From Mojavia pulchra JT2-VF2 (lineage in GTDB: Bacteria > Cyanobacteriota > Cyanobacteriia > Cyanobacteriales > Nostocaceae), in contig JAHHHN010000001.1 in assembly GCA_019359325.1 (NCBI GenBank), forward strand, positions 682,001 through 746,000: a DNA stretch of 64,000 nt, read 5' to 3'. The position numbers and the translations under genes are program-made. The notes below the pieces were generated by a model, which was not told the origin of the DNA, searched no databases, and was given only the letters and a program-made list of their open reading frames with translations. This document shows, one piece after another, positions 1 to 9,885 of the stretch; within the stretch, counting starts at the first letter, position 1; each line of letters begins with the position of its first letter.

Positions 1-1
1 C

Positions 2-271
2 TTTGTTAACTTAGTCCATAATGAAACTCTAGTTTTACTAGACCATTTGCCATCTATACGCCGTGTTGTTTTTTTATTATGGGCAGTATTAGTCGGTACA
101 CGAGATAGTTTGGGCTTAGTACAATGGCTGAGACTTTTACCCAGCCAAGGGCAACTGGCAGGTAAAAAGTGCTTGGCATCTTTGCGTGGGCGTTGGCAGG
201 GATGGCAGACATATCAGCAATTCAAAATTGAATCTCTTGATAATGAATTGCATAAATCTATATCAAATTGA
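2..271 (+). CDS. C-terminal part of a probable polysaccharide-biosynthesis protein (glycosyltransferase?), cut by the window edge
   Basis: An open frame runs from the first bases of the window to a TGA at 269-271, giving the last 89 residues of a protein whose start lies outside. An internal ATG at 47 has no clear ribosome binding site, so it is unlikely to be a real start. The visible part has a hydrophobic stretch (VVFLLWAVLVG) and then a basic, Trp/Gln-rich tail. Several cyanobacterial family 2 glycosyltransferases of exopolysaccharide loci end in a comparable way, and the next gene is a Wzy/ligase-like membrane protein, so a role in the same polysaccharide pathway is inferred. No catalytic motif is visible in this fragment. 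Confidence 0.45.
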   Translation, partial: FVNLVHNETLVLLDHLPSIRRVVFLLWAVLVGTRDSLGLVQWLRLLPSQGQLAGKKCLASLRGRWQGWQTYQQFKIESLDNELHKSISN

Positions 272-357
272 TTTTGTATTGAAAAGGTAGGCATTGCCAG
301 CCCTATTTCTTACTATTCCCTGTTCCCCATTTTCAAGACAATTAAATCTAAAATTGA

Positions 358-1788
358 ATGACTTCTAAGCAGTTACTTTTCAATAGTTTTTTACAAGAAG
401 ACTTTTCTCCTCAAGAACGAGCTGCACAAGCTTGGATTGTAATTCTGGGCTTCGTATTGCTGACAATAAGCTGCTATTTTACTGGCGCTGCTGGTATGTT
501 GCGCCTAGTTTATCCGGTAACAGCTTTGGCTGTTGGTGTGTTTCTATACTTGCGGCATCCCATTCTCTACATCGGCTTCACCTGGTGGATATGGTTTCTC
601 ACGCCCTTAATTGCTCGTTTGGTTGACTATCGAATTGGTTGGGACGCTACCCGCCAGATTCTCATAGCCCCATACTTAGTAGTTTTTGTCACTATAGCAA
701 CTTTTTGGCGGTATCTACCCAACGCCCTACGCATGGGGGGTTTACCTTTTATTTTGGCTTTTATTGGAGTGTTTTATGGTTTCTTGGTTGGTCTGATTTA
801 TAACGCACCTATCCCTGTAGCGCGTGGACTTCTAGATTGGCTCAGTCCCATTATCTTTGCTTTTCATTTATTTGTTAACTGGCGAGATTATCCTAGTTAT
901 CGCCAGCATATTCAGAACACCTTTCTTTGGTGTGTGTTAATTACGGGAGCTTATGGCGTATATCAATTTGTTGTGGCTCCTGAGTGGGATAAATACTGGC
1001 TTATAGAATCAAAAATGTTTAGCAGTTCTGGAGATCCTGTACCTTTTGGAATGCGTGTATGGAGTACTCTGCACTCAGTCGGGCCTTTTGGTTCTGTTAT
1101 GCAGGCTGGTCTATTGTTATTATTTACTAGCTCAGGAAATTTAATTTTTCCGGCCTCAGCTGTAGGCTATTTATCATTTTTATTAGCACAAGCACGTACT
1201 AACTGGGGCGGCTGGTTATTAGGCGTAATTATAATTATGGGTTCAGTCAAGGCGCGGATTCAAATGCGCTTAATTACCATAATTTTAGTGATGGCAGTAT
1301 GTGTTGTGCCCTTAACAACCATTGAACCAATTTCTGAGGTTGTAACAGATCGTTTGGAAAGTTTTTCCAATTTACAAGAAGATAACAGCTTTAAGGATAG
1401 GTCGGGAAGCTATGACAGAAACTTGGGTATAGCGCTTTCTAATGTTTTAGGTAATGGCTTAGGAAATATCTGGAAAGTTAATGAAAAAACAGGACAAATA
1501 GAAGTATTTGTAATTGACAGTGGCATTTTAGATATGTTTTTCACTCTTGGTTGGTTTGGGGCAATTTTTTATATTGGTGGGTTAATGTTGATGATTGTCA
1601 ATGTTAGTAAATATAGGGAAGCTCGTTTCGATAGTTTTGTAAGTGCTTCTCGTGCCATTGGTATCAGTTCTTGTGCCCAGTTAATTATTGGTAGTGGGAT
1701 GCTGAGTGTGGCAGGTATGATTCTTTGGGGATTTTTGGCTATGGCTATGGCAGCACATAAATACTATGAGCATCATGGAATTAAGTAA
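358..1788 (+). CDS. O-antigen polymerase/ligase-like (Wzy-type) polytopic membrane protein
   Basis: The 476-residue protein is almost entirely hydrophobic, with roughly ten to twelve membrane segments and one large soluble loop (about residues 320-390) before the last helices. That is the usual plan of Wzy polymerases and O-antigen ligases, which join sugar units on the outer face of the inner membrane. The loop contains an R-S-G-S-Y-D-R stretch, as expected for the polar periplasmic loop of this group. Glycosyltransferase genes surround it, so it probably polymerises or ligates an exopolysaccharide. It resembles the membrane proteins of Nostoc hormogonium-polysaccharide loci, but the exact subfamily cannot be fixed by eye. 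The ATG at 358 begins immediately after the intergenic A/T-rich stretch. Confidence 0.7.
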   Translation: MTSKQLLFNSFLQEDFSPQERAAQAWIVILGFVLLTISCYFTGAAGMLRLVYPVTALAVGVFLYLRHPILYIGFTWWIWFLTPLIARLVDYRIGWDATRQILIAPYLVVFVTIATFWRYLPNALRMGGLPFILAFIGVFYGFLVGLIYNAPIPVARGLLDWLSPIIFAFHLFVNWRDYPSYRQHIQNTFLWCVLITGAYGVYQFVVAPEWDKYWLIESKMFSSSGDPVPFGMRVWSTLHSVGPFGSVMQAGLLLLFTSSGNLIFPASAVGYLSFLLAQARTNWGGWLLGVIIIMGSVKARIQMRLITIILVMAVCVVPLTTIEPISEVVTDRLESFSNLQEDNSFKDRSGSYDRNLGIALSNVLGNGLGNIWKVNEKTGQIEVFVIDSGILDMFFTLGWFGAIFYIGGLMLMIVNVSKYREARFDSFVSASRAIGISSCAQLIIGSGMLSVAGMILWGFLAMAMAAHKYYEHHGIK

Positions 1789-2018
1789 ATGTGTATAATT
1801 AAGAATAAATTTTGAGTGTGTTATCTGTTGAAAATTAATTGCTAACAGTCAAAAATTAACGGTACTAACCGTTGTTTATTTATATATAGTAAAGTGGACA
1901 CGTAAATAAACCTAATTATCACAAGATACCTCAAAATTTTCAATATAGAAAGTTTTATATTTTGAGATTCTGGGTAGCGGTACTAGCTATTGAGAGTATT
2001 TAAATTAAGGAAAAAATT

Positions 2019-3176
2019 ATGAAAGTTATCGCAATTATGCCGCTGGCTGAACAACGAGGCGGCGGTGAAATGATGTTTTGGGATTTAATGCAACAGGGAC
2101 GTCAAGCAGGTATCGAATGGTTAGCGATATTTCTAGAAAATGGCCCAATGGTGGAACAGGTAAGGTCACTCGGTATTGACACACGAGTTATCGAAAGTGG
2201 ACGCCTACGCCATGTTAACCGTTTTATTTCAACTGTTTTTCAGATAGCTTCTATAGCCAAAAGAGAACGTGCAGATGCGATCGCCAATTGGATGTGGATT
2301 ACTCACCTATATGGAGGACTTGCAGCGATCGCAGCTGGGATACCTTCGGTATGGTATCAACTGGAAGTGCCTAATGCTCAGTCTTTTTTGGTGCGGCTTG
2401 CCACTTTATTGCCAGCTAGGGCCATAGTAACTCTCTCAAAAGATGGCAAGGAAGCACAAGGACGGATTTGGCCGCACAGACCAACTCCTCTGGTATATCC
2501 TGGTGTCGCTTTAGATAGATTTGAGCCTGCTGTGTTACCTTCACCGATGGAAGCGCGGCTGAAATTGGGCTTACCGTTACATGGGCCGTTGATTGGAATT
2601 GTGGGACGGTTGCAACGATGGAAAGGTATGCACGTTCTGATAGAAGCAATGCCTCAAATTTTGCAGAGATATCCTGATGCCAATTGTGTAATAGTTGGCG
2701 GTAAGCACGATTTAGAACCAGAATATGAAGACTTTTTGAAAGAACAAATTACAACATTGGGATTGAGCGATCGCGTTTTTATGGTTGGGCTACAGCGCAA
2801 CATTCCAGAATGGATGCAAGCAATGGATATAGTTGTTCATGCGTCGGATAAAGAGCCATTTGGTATTGTGATCATTGAGGCGATGGCATTGGGTAAACCT
2901 GTAATTGCTGGTAATGCTGGCGGCCCAACTGAAATCATTACCGAAGGCGTCAATGGTCTATTAACTCCTTACGGTGATGCGGATGTGCTGGCGATCGCGA
3001 TTCTGCGCTATCTTGACAATCCAGAAATGACTCGTAATATCGCAATAGCAGCACGGCAACGCGCCCTTGATTTTTCTACGCAACGTTACGCCCAAAACTT
3101 TATTAATGTAGTTCGCTCTGCTGTGTCTAATATGCCTCAAAATCAGTTTATAAATGCTTTTAACGCAATAGATTGA
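2019..3176 (+). CDS. glycosyltransferase family 4 (GT4, GT-B fold)
   Basis: This 385-residue protein has the two Rossmann-like halves of a GT-B glycosyltransferase. The N-terminal half starts with a short strand and a Gly-rich turn (QRGGGEMM), which binds the acceptor. The C-terminal half starts near residue 190 with GIVGRLQRWKG, and around residues 284-292 it has the GT4 E-x7-E signature (EPFGIVIIE) that contacts the nucleotide-sugar. It should transfer a sugar from an NDP-sugar in the cytoplasm during polysaccharide assembly. The ATG at 2019 is preceded by AAGGAA. It follows the Wzy-like gene by 230 bp, so it may have its own promoter. Donor and acceptor cannot be read from the sequence. 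Confidence 0.88.
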   Translation: MKVIAIMPLAEQRGGGEMMFWDLMQQGRQAGIEWLAIFLENGPMVEQVRSLGIDTRVIESGRLRHVNRFISTVFQIASIAKRERADAIANWMWITHLYGGLAAIAAGIPSVWYQLEVPNAQSFLVRLATLLPARAIVTLSKDGKEAQGRIWPHRPTPLVYPGVALDRFEPAVLPSPMEARLKLGLPLHGPLIGIVGRLQRWKGMHVLIEAMPQILQRYPDANCVIVGGKHDLEPEYEDFLKEQITTLGLSDRVFMVGLQRNIPEWMQAMDIVVHASDKEPFGIVIIEAMALGKPVIAGNAGGPTEIITEGVNGLLTPYGDADVLAIAILRYLDNPEMTRNIAIAARQRALDFSTQRYAQNFINVVRSAVSNMPQNQFINAFNAID

Positions 3177-3862
3177 GGTGGAATACTAACTCGTAATTAC
3201 AGAGTTTTTTAGGTAAATGAAGCACACAGGTAGGGGCACAACGGGCGTTCACCTGTGTCAACTTTAGGGCAAAGTCATACCATGCAAAACCCCTCATCCC
3301 CCAACCCCTTTTCCCAAAATCGGGAGAAGGGGAATTTAATCTCCGCCTCCTCTCTACGTCTCGGAGAGAGGGTGAGGGCAAATTATTGATGTATTGCAAA
3401 TATTTTTTGAATCATGAATTACGAATTAAGGAAAGGCGTTTCATCCCATATTAATGAACCTGGGAATAAAACGCCTATTTTTGTAATTATCTTAAGGCTA
3501 ATAATTGTATCAATGTTTAAAGGAAAAACTTTGACGAATGCTGCAATTAAGTCTGCAATTCCTTTACGGCTATACATTCCTGCTACAGTAGCGATCGCCG
3601 GACGACACAAAGGCAATGGTTGGCAATCTCTAATACTACGATTGCTACTCTTCTCCTGTCGGAGACGCTACGCGAACGAGAAGCCGCTCCGCGTCTACAC
3701 TTCGTTCGCAATTACAAGTGTTTAACCGGACATGATATTAGATGTTCGGTGTCAAAACTTTAGTTTGCAGATTTAGAACACCGGACTGGATATAATTATG
3801 AGTTTGTAGTCAGGATTAAAGCCCTGTTTTTGAAGGCTAAATTCCTCACTACGAGAGTTGTT
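3177..3862. repeat. gene-free stretch with several cyanobacterial intergenic repeats
   Basis: This 686-bp gap holds no convincing gene. 3211-3243 is a copy of a short repeat (AGGTAAATGAA..ACACA.GTAGGGGCAC) that recurs at about 45123 and 63561. 3288-3376 is a pyrimidine-rich then purine-rich palindromic repeat (CCCTCATCCCC ... GAGGGTGAGGG). 3657-3712 is a GC-rich repeat with short sub-motifs (GGAGACGCTACGCGAAC, GCCGCTCCGCGTC). The bases 3723-3740 end like the MITE-like element seen at 39381 and 45109 (CGGACATGATATTA), so a decayed copy may lie here. Short reading frames on both strands look accidental. Confidence 0.6.
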
Positions 3863-6088
3863 TTATAAATTAGCTAAAGATGACTTCATTAGGCGATACA
3901 TAATTACTTTTCCTTTCCAATCTTCTTCAACAAACACTACATACTCACCATTTGAACGGCGAAAAGCACGGATACCGTAGGGGATATCAATCCAGCCACT
4001 TTCACCTGCAACTTCAGGGCCGGGTTTTAACTGTTGTACTTGCGCTCCTGTGGCTGCGTTGTAAACATATACTTCTGCTGTTTTAAATGTCACAGCAAAC
4101 ACATAGTCTCCCGCTACACTCATTGCTGCGGTAGATACTTCGCGTTTTCCGGTGGTGTCATGAGGAACAACAATCCGCCAACGGGGAGTAGGATTTCCTT
4201 GACTCCAATTGTCAAAACGTACAATTTCAGACCCAACGACGCCAGTATCGTCACCGATTGCAGGGTGGTCTACAGTGAAGCCTGACAAATACATCGTATC
4301 GGATTCAGGAATATACTCGATCCGGCGTATATCAGTGAAGATGCTGGGAGTCTTTTGCTTTTGCATTGAACTATAGCTATAGATGGGGTTGCCATGTTCA
4401 TCTAGTCCTTGTAAAGGATAGTGTCGGATACCAATGCCATCTTGAGTCCGCAAGGTTTTCCAAACATCTCCTTTGCTGTCTACCCACCATCCCCCGAAGT
4501 AAGGATAATCTTCGCTGATATCATACTCATCGTTGTCAAAAGCGCCATTACCGTTGCGATCGCGCCAGATCCATTCTCCTTTATCTGGTTGATGCGGTGG
4601 CCAATTGCCAGCTATTGATTTTTTACCTTCGCCATGAGTACCGACAAACATTCCCGATGGAATGGCAATTTTGCTATCTTTGGTTGAATCAAAACGATAA
4701 ATTTGCAAAAAGCTGCCATACATATTTTTGAGAAATAAAAATGGCTTACCTTGGATGCGGCGCACAAATGTCGCATCTGGAGATGTATGCAGACGTGGAT
4801 CTTGAGGATATTTGAAAGGATTTACAGTGTAATTCTTGTAAGTCCATTGCTTACCAGTAGGCTGGCTGTAGTCGATCACAAAGTGTTCTTGTTTTGTGAA
4901 GACATCAACGCCATCAGTTTGAGGATCAGCATCCGCATTATCTACAAATAGCAATCCCAACAATTGCCATATTTGCTTTCCTGAAGGTGAGAACTTCCTT
5001 AAATCGGTTCCTGATTTATTGAAACCATTACTATTTATATAGATATTACCTGCGCCATCTGTACCTACTCCCGTAATCCCGTAAAGTTTCAAATCTTGGA
5101 CTTCTCCAGGATTACCCGCATAAATACCGCCTTTAGTACCAAAAGTTCCAACCTGTGCTGGCTTACCTGTGATGTTGTAAATCAATATTTGTTGGAGCGG
5201 CCCATTTTCTGCTACTAAAAGTTTACCTTGACGATCAACAGTGATCGCTGTTGGTTCAACAAGATTTGTAATTTGTTGGGGTAATAATTTTCCATTTGGA
5301 GAATAATGCAAAATCTTGGCAGGATTACCACCATTTTTGCTTTGGATAATCCATAAATTACCTTGCTTATCAACAGTTATTGCTCCTGGTTTTGCAACAG
5401 TGAAGTTGCGAAGTTCTTTCATCGTTTCGGTACTATAGACGCGAATGCGATTAGCAGCAGAACTACTCACATATAATTCTTTTCCCGCAGTTGCTAATCC
5501 AGTCACCTCACTTTTATTGCTAGTAATTAACATACTTTTATCCCAGCCACGTCCCCCAGCAAACGGCGCAGTTTTCCCAGACAAGTCATAGCGTCTAACA
5601 CAGTACCAAGTTGTGCCATCTGGAGGATAATCTTTATCTGTTTTGCCAATCGATCCTTGATTTATGGCAAGGTAAACATATTTATTATTGGCTGTCACAG
5701 CTTTACCACCGCTACGGCTCCATCCGTGAGTGTCTTCAGCTAAACCAATAATATTGCCATCTTTATATATTCCGGCTTCTCTTCCTGCTTCATCCCAAAT
5801 GCTATTTGTATATACTGTGCCATTAGGAGCAACATACATTGCCTCTATATTGTTTTGAACCCAATACTTTCCACCACCAAAACTATTACCTATCCAAGAT
5901 GTTTTGTAGGCGGTTGCAGTTGTTCCACTTACAGTCCAGCGTGCTGTTGTTCCCAGAGGGCTAAAAATTAATCCAATAGTTAGACAAAGTAAAAATGTAA
6001 CAGTTTTCCTTTTGGAAAATATTTTTTTGATGTATTGGTTAACTTTGTGGCAAATTTTGCCAAAATTTTCCGGTAAAGTCTTTTTCAT
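3863..6088 (-). CDS. large exported NHL/SMP-30-like beta-propeller protein
   Basis: The 741-residue protein starts with a long basic region and one hydrophobic segment (about residues 27-48, TVTFLLCLTIGLIFSPLG). This fits a signal peptide or signal anchor, so the rest is outside the cytoplasm. The body has repeated blade-like units (for example AITVDKQGNLWII, AITVDRQGKLLVA, GTDGAGNIYINS), typical of NHL or SMP-30/gluconolactonase-like propellers. A later part contains DRNGNGAFDNDEYD, which looks like a Ca-binding (dockerin/EF-hand-like) loop. Its place among glycosyltransferase genes suggests a role in binding or modifying the secreted polysaccharide, but this is inference. It points opposite to its neighbours, so it is transcribed separately. 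No catalytic residue can be assigned. Confidence 0.65.
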   Translation of the reverse strand: MKKTLPENFGKICHKVNQYIKKIFSKRKTVTFLLCLTIGLIFSPLGTTARWTVSGTTATAYKTSWIGNSFGGGKYWVQNNIEAMYVAPNGTVYTNSIWDEAGREAGIYKDGNIIGLAEDTHGWSRSGGKAVTANNKYVYLAINQGSIGKTDKDYPPDGTTWYCVRRYDLSGKTAPFAGGRGWDKSMLITSNKSEVTGLATAGKELYVSSSAANRIRVYSTETMKELRNFTVAKPGAITVDKQGNLWIIQSKNGGNPAKILHYSPNGKLLPQQITNLVEPTAITVDRQGKLLVAENGPLQQILIYNITGKPAQVGTFGTKGGIYAGNPGEVQDLKLYGITGVGTDGAGNIYINSNGFNKSGTDLRKFSPSGKQIWQLLGLLFVDNADADPQTDGVDVFTKQEHFVIDYSQPTGKQWTYKNYTVNPFKYPQDPRLHTSPDATFVRRIQGKPFLFLKNMYGSFLQIYRFDSTKDSKIAIPSGMFVGTHGEGKKSIAGNWPPHQPDKGEWIWRDRNGNGAFDNDEYDISEDYPYFGGWWVDSKGDVWKTLRTQDGIGIRHYPLQGLDEHGNPIYSYSSMQKQKTPSIFTDIRRIEYIPESDTMYLSGFTVDHPAIGDDTGVVGSEIVRFDNWSQGNPTPRWRIVVPHDTTGKREVSTAAMSVAGDYVFAVTFKTAEVYVYNAATGAQVQQLKPGPEVAGESGWIDIPYGIRAFRRSNGEYVVFVEEDWKGKVIMYRLMKSSLANL

Positions 6089-7028
6089 ACAGTTGCCAAA
6101 TTTAAAATTTCTTTGAAGCGATCATTCTTTGATGCTGATAATAAATTTCACAGCATAATAGTTAGTAATTAGAAGCAAAATTACTACTTAAGCGTATAGC
6201 ATTGCTTTATACTCTGCTATTTTTAACGAAAATTAGCTGATAACTTACATTCTTAACTAGGTCAGCGCAAATATAAATTAATCAGCAAAACCTCGGCAAT
6301 CTGATTTTTAACTACAAAATGCTAACTACTTTGGACTATTACGTTGATTTTGCGCTTAATTACTTCAGATTTTCTAGCCGAGAATAAAAGTTATGAATCC
6401 TGATAGGTAATTTACTTTTAGCAGAATATATACATAAATAACAAAGTATTGGTCTAAAAAAATTACTATTTACAGAAAGTTTATAAAAAACACACGCATT
6501 TTTAAATTTAAATATCAAGATTTTTACACTCGTATTACTAAAGTGATTAGATTTACTTCATTAATTAGAAAAATAGTAAATCTCTATACAGAATTCTTTG
6601 ATGTAAATCTGACATTCTACGCCTATTGTTACAAAATAATCTTTAAAAGGTAATGTAAACAAATTAGGATAATGGCTACTCAAAAAGTAAAATATTCATT
6701 AATACTAGTATTATGTAGTTAATAAAGTTACAGGTTTTACTGTCCTTGTTGACAGTGGCATATAAATAGTTTAAAACTGAGTATTAAAGCTGAAAAGATT
6801 AATTATTAGTGATTTTATCTATATTTAAATGCTGTTATAGTTAGGTTTTATTAGGTTGTACTTGGCTAGAAAATCTTCATCCAAGCCAAAGCTAAAGTAC
6901 TGATGATGTAGGAAAGAGCAGAGTATAAGTACTAGCAACCGCAATTGAGTGTCGAATTAAAAAACAGTAGTTGAGCTTAGGGCAAAAACTGACAAAGGCA
7001 AGCTCAACAAATCATAGGAGCAAATTAA
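6089..7028. other. 940-bp AT-rich intergenic region
   Basis: The gap lies between two divergent genes, so it must contain both promoters. It is very AT-rich, with many stops in all frames and no recognisable coding remnant, RNA gene or repeat family. Nothing else specific can be supported by eye. The only clear signal is TAGGAG at 7015-7020, the ribosome binding site of the next gene. Confidence 0.5.
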
Positions 7029-8198
7029 GTGGGAGATAGTAAAGAAAATTTCGCTTCAGCATCTGCATCTATCCTCACTCTAGGAATGGGCTGGTTTCCC
7101 CAAACACCTGGAGGGTTGGAACGATATATTTATGAATTAACGCATAAATTAGCAGCTAATCAAGACCAAGTTGAATTATGTGGAGTAGGTTTACCAGAAA
7201 CTGAACTAGATGTGCCAATAAAGTTAACTAACTTGGCTTCTCCAGATAGCGCAATTTGGCAACGGCTGTGGTCTATTCGTAATAACTTTCAAAAAACAAG
7301 AGTAGGCAAACCGGATGCTATTAATCTGCATTTTGCATTATATAGCTTTCCTATTTTGGATCTCTTGCCCAAGAAAGTGCCAATTACTTTTAACTTTCAT
7401 GGCCCTTGGGCATCTGAGAGTCAGCAGGAGATAAGTAATCAAATACTCAGTGGTTTTCTCAAGCGACGGCTGATTGAACAAACCACTTATAACCGCTGCG
7501 ATCGCTTTATCGTTCTCAGCAAAGCGTTTGGCAATATCCTCCATCAACAATATCAAATTCCTTGGAGTAAAATTAACATTATTCCTGGTGGAGTTGATAT
7601 TAACAAATTTCAACTAAGCTTATCACCTCAAGAGGCCCGTACAAAATTAGGCTGGCCTGATAATCGCCGGATATTATTTACATCTCGCCGCTTAGTGCAT
7701 CGAGTTGGGCTTGATAAATTGTTACAAGCACTAGCAATAATTAAACCAAGAATCCCTGATTTTTGGCTGGCGATCGCCGGTCGTGGTCATATCCAAGCTA
7801 CACTACAACAACAAGCTATCGAATTGGGGTTAAAAGACCACGTTAAATTTTTAGGTTTTATCCCTGATGAGCAATTACCTTTAGCTTATCAAGCTGCTGA
7901 CTTGACAATCATGCCTAGCCAATCTTTTGAAGGCTTTGGATTAGCAGTAGTAGAATCGCTTGCTTGTGGTACTCCCGTTTTATGTACTCCAGTAGGCGGA
8001 ATGCCAGAAATTTTAGCACCCTTTTCACCGGATTTAATTACTACATCGCCTGAAGCATCAGCTATTGCCGAAAAATTAGAAAAAGTACTACTAGGAAAGA
8101 TTTTTATTCCTTCCCGACAAGCTTGCCATCAGTATGCTGTTACATCTTTTGATTGGCATAAAATAGCCCAGCAAGTACGGCAAGTTTTACTAGCTTAA
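7029..8198 (+). CDS. glycosyltransferase family 4 with GTG start
   Basis: This GT-B glycosyltransferase has 389 residues. The N-terminal domain opens with GWFPQTPGGLERYIYEL, the glycine-rich acceptor-side loop common in GT4 enzymes. The C-terminal domain carries LFTSRRLVHRVGLDKLL (near residue 216) and the E-x7-E block EGFGLAVVE (near residues 300-308). The start is the GTG at 7029, chosen because TAGGAG lies 8 bases upstream and no better ATG fits the conserved N-terminus. It probably adds one sugar to the same surface polysaccharide as the neighbouring GT4 enzymes. A 940-bp gap upstream and a 270-bp gap downstream suggest its own promoter. Confidence 0.88.
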   Translation: MGDSKENFASASASILTLGMGWFPQTPGGLERYIYELTHKLAANQDQVELCGVGLPETELDVPIKLTNLASPDSAIWQRLWSIRNNFQKTRVGKPDAINLHFALYSFPILDLLPKKVPITFNFHGPWASESQQEISNQILSGFLKRRLIEQTTYNRCDRFIVLSKAFGNILHQQYQIPWSKINIIPGGVDINKFQLSLSPQEARTKLGWPDNRRILFTSRRLVHRVGLDKLLQALAIIKPRIPDFWLAIAGRGHIQATLQQQAIELGLKDHVKFLGFIPDEQLPLAYQAADLTIMPSQSFEGFGLAVVESLACGTPVLCTPVGGMPEILAPFSPDLITTSPEASAIAEKLEKVLLGKIFIPSRQACHQYAVTSFDWHKIAQQVRQVLLA

Positions 8199-8467
8199 AG
8201 CGAACAGTGATTGGGGATTGGGAAAGAGAATTTTGTCTGTGTAAGCTAATCACATAACTCATTGTCTTGTTTATTTGAGCATGAAATAGCTAAAAATCAA
8301 GAAATCTAAATAATTTACAGTATTTACGCAATAATAACTTAACTTCGTCAGACCGTAGGGAAGCATAAGTCCTAAGCCCTTTGGGCACGCTGCGCGAACG
8401 GAAAGCTCTTTTTTTAATTGCGGATGTGTAAGTCTTAAGTTTCTAGAGTTTTTAAGGAGTAGATATT

Positions 8468-9631
8468 ATGAAAATTTTATTTTTAGACCAAAGTGGTAAA
8501 CCAGGAGGTGCAGAATTATGTTTAATAGATATTGCTAAACCCTATGGCGATCGCGCTCTTGTGGGATTATTTGCAGATGGGTCATTTAAAAGTTTACTCC
8601 AGCAACATCAAATTCCAGTAGAAGTTCTCGCAACTCAACCAATCCAAGTTTATAAATCTAGTAGTTTCCTAAAAGGATTAGGCAGCTTAAAACAGCTAAT
8701 ACCTCTAATAATTAAAGTAGTAAAAAAAGCCCGTGAATATGATTTAATCTATGCCAATACCCAAAAAGCATTAGTTATAGGCGCACTAGCTAGCTTTTTT
8801 GCCCGTCGTCCTTTGGTTTATCATTTGCATGATATTCTTTCAAAAGAACATTTTAGCCAAACTAACCGCCGCCTTGCTGTTACCTTAGCCAATCGTTTTG
8901 CATCATTAGTAATAGCCAATTCTCAAGCAAGTCAAACAGCCTTTATCCAAGCAGGAGGACATCGAGATCTCACCGCAGTTGTTTATAACGGTTTTGAACC
9001 GAAAGTTTATCAAACCTGCGAATTTGAGGTGAGGCGATTGCAACACAAATTAAGACTAGAAGGAAAATTTGTAGTCGGACACTTCAGCCGTATTGCACCT
9101 TGGAAAGGACAGCATATCTTAATTGATGCACTTGCCCAATGTCCCCCACAAGTAACAGCAATTTTAGTTGGTGATGCACTATTTGGCGAACAAGATTATG
9201 TTCAACAATTACACCAACAAGTTGCTGCTTTGGAGTTGGAAACAAGAGTTAAATTTTTAGGATTTCGTTCTGATATTCCCCAGTTAATGGCAACTTGTGA
9301 CTTAGTTGCTCATACATCTACTGCCGCAGAACCTTTTGGTAGAGTAATTGTAGAAGCTATGCTATGTGGAAAGCCTGTAGTTGCAACCAAAGCTGGGGGC
9401 GCAATGGAATTAGTAGAACCGGGTATCAATGGTTTTTTAGTTAAACCAGGAGAACCGCAAGAACTAGCACAAATAATTAATCTCTGCCTTCATCAAACAG
9501 AGAATATTACAATTATGGCTAAAAATGCTAAATATATTGCCACTCAGCGTTTTGATGTGACAAATATTAATCAGCAAATCACTCAACTATTAGCGTCTAA
9601 GTTTAATATAGCAGCCTTAAATCATTCCTAA
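8468..9631 (+). CDS. glycosyltransferase family 4
   Basis: A 387-residue GT4 enzyme. The start MKILFLDQSGKPGGAEL contains the usual GG loop of the first Rossmann domain. The second domain begins near residue 196 (VVGHFSRIAPWKGQHIL) and has the signature EPFGRVIVE near residue 287. It is the third GT4 gene of the locus and the only one close enough (270 bp) to the previous one for a shared transcript to be possible. An AGGAGT ribosome binding site lies about 9 bases before the ATG. It should act in the cytoplasm or at the inner membrane face. The sugar it transfers cannot be predicted. Confidence 0.88.
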   Translation: MKILFLDQSGKPGGAELCLIDIAKPYGDRALVGLFADGSFKSLLQQHQIPVEVLATQPIQVYKSSSFLKGLGSLKQLIPLIIKVVKKAREYDLIYANTQKALVIGALASFFARRPLVYHLHDILSKEHFSQTNRRLAVTLANRFASLVIANSQASQTAFIQAGGHRDLTAVVYNGFEPKVYQTCEFEVRRLQHKLRLEGKFVVGHFSRIAPWKGQHILIDALAQCPPQVTAILVGDALFGEQDYVQQLHQQVAALELETRVKFLGFRSDIPQLMATCDLVAHTSTAAEPFGRVIVEAMLCGKPVVATKAGGAMELVEPGINGFLVKPGEPQELAQIINLCLHQTENITIMAKNAKYIATQRFDVTNINQQITQLLASKFNIAALNHS

Positions 9632-9667
9632 AATTCTTTATTCCTTCTTTGTTAGCGTTCTTTGTGT

Positions 9668-9752
9668 CCTACCCTGCGGGTTCGCTGAAAGCGTTCTCGT
9701 TCGGCGAAGCCGTTCCCAAAGGGTAGAGTAGCCGCTCCGCGTCTATGCGGTT
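9668..9752. repeat. GC-rich short-tandem-type intergenic repeat
   Basis: The stretch contains small interlocking palindromes (GCGGGTTCGC, CGTTCGGCGAAGCCG, GCCGCTCCGCGTC) in an otherwise AT-rich gap. Sub-motifs such as GCCGCTCCGCGTCTA recur at 3657-3712. Related GC-rich tags are at 8375-8404 and 18508-18545. These match the style of dispersed repeats known in Nostoc-type genomes. Nothing coding is visible. Confidence 0.55.
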
Positions 9753-9885
9753 CGATAAAAAAGCAATTTTCGTAACCCATCTGGGATTGCTATAGCAATT
9801 AAATATTGCTAAAAACTTCATGTGTTTTTAGCCCAGGCATAATTTGGATAAATCCAGTATCAAGCCTGGGAGATTGCTGATATAA

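Noticed and set aside
3288-3376. CRISPR-like array
   Set aside because: The repeated CCC/GGG-rich text is a single palindromic repeat with no regular repeat-spacer units. No cas gene is in the window.
3414-3725. 103-residue plus-strand frame in the repeat region
   Set aside because: It covers known repeat motifs and has no recognisable domain.
9831-9870. Terminator between the genes ending at 9631 and 9886
   Set aside because: CCCAGGC/GCCTGGG form a 7-bp stem, but no T-run follows on either strand. It may be a repeat.
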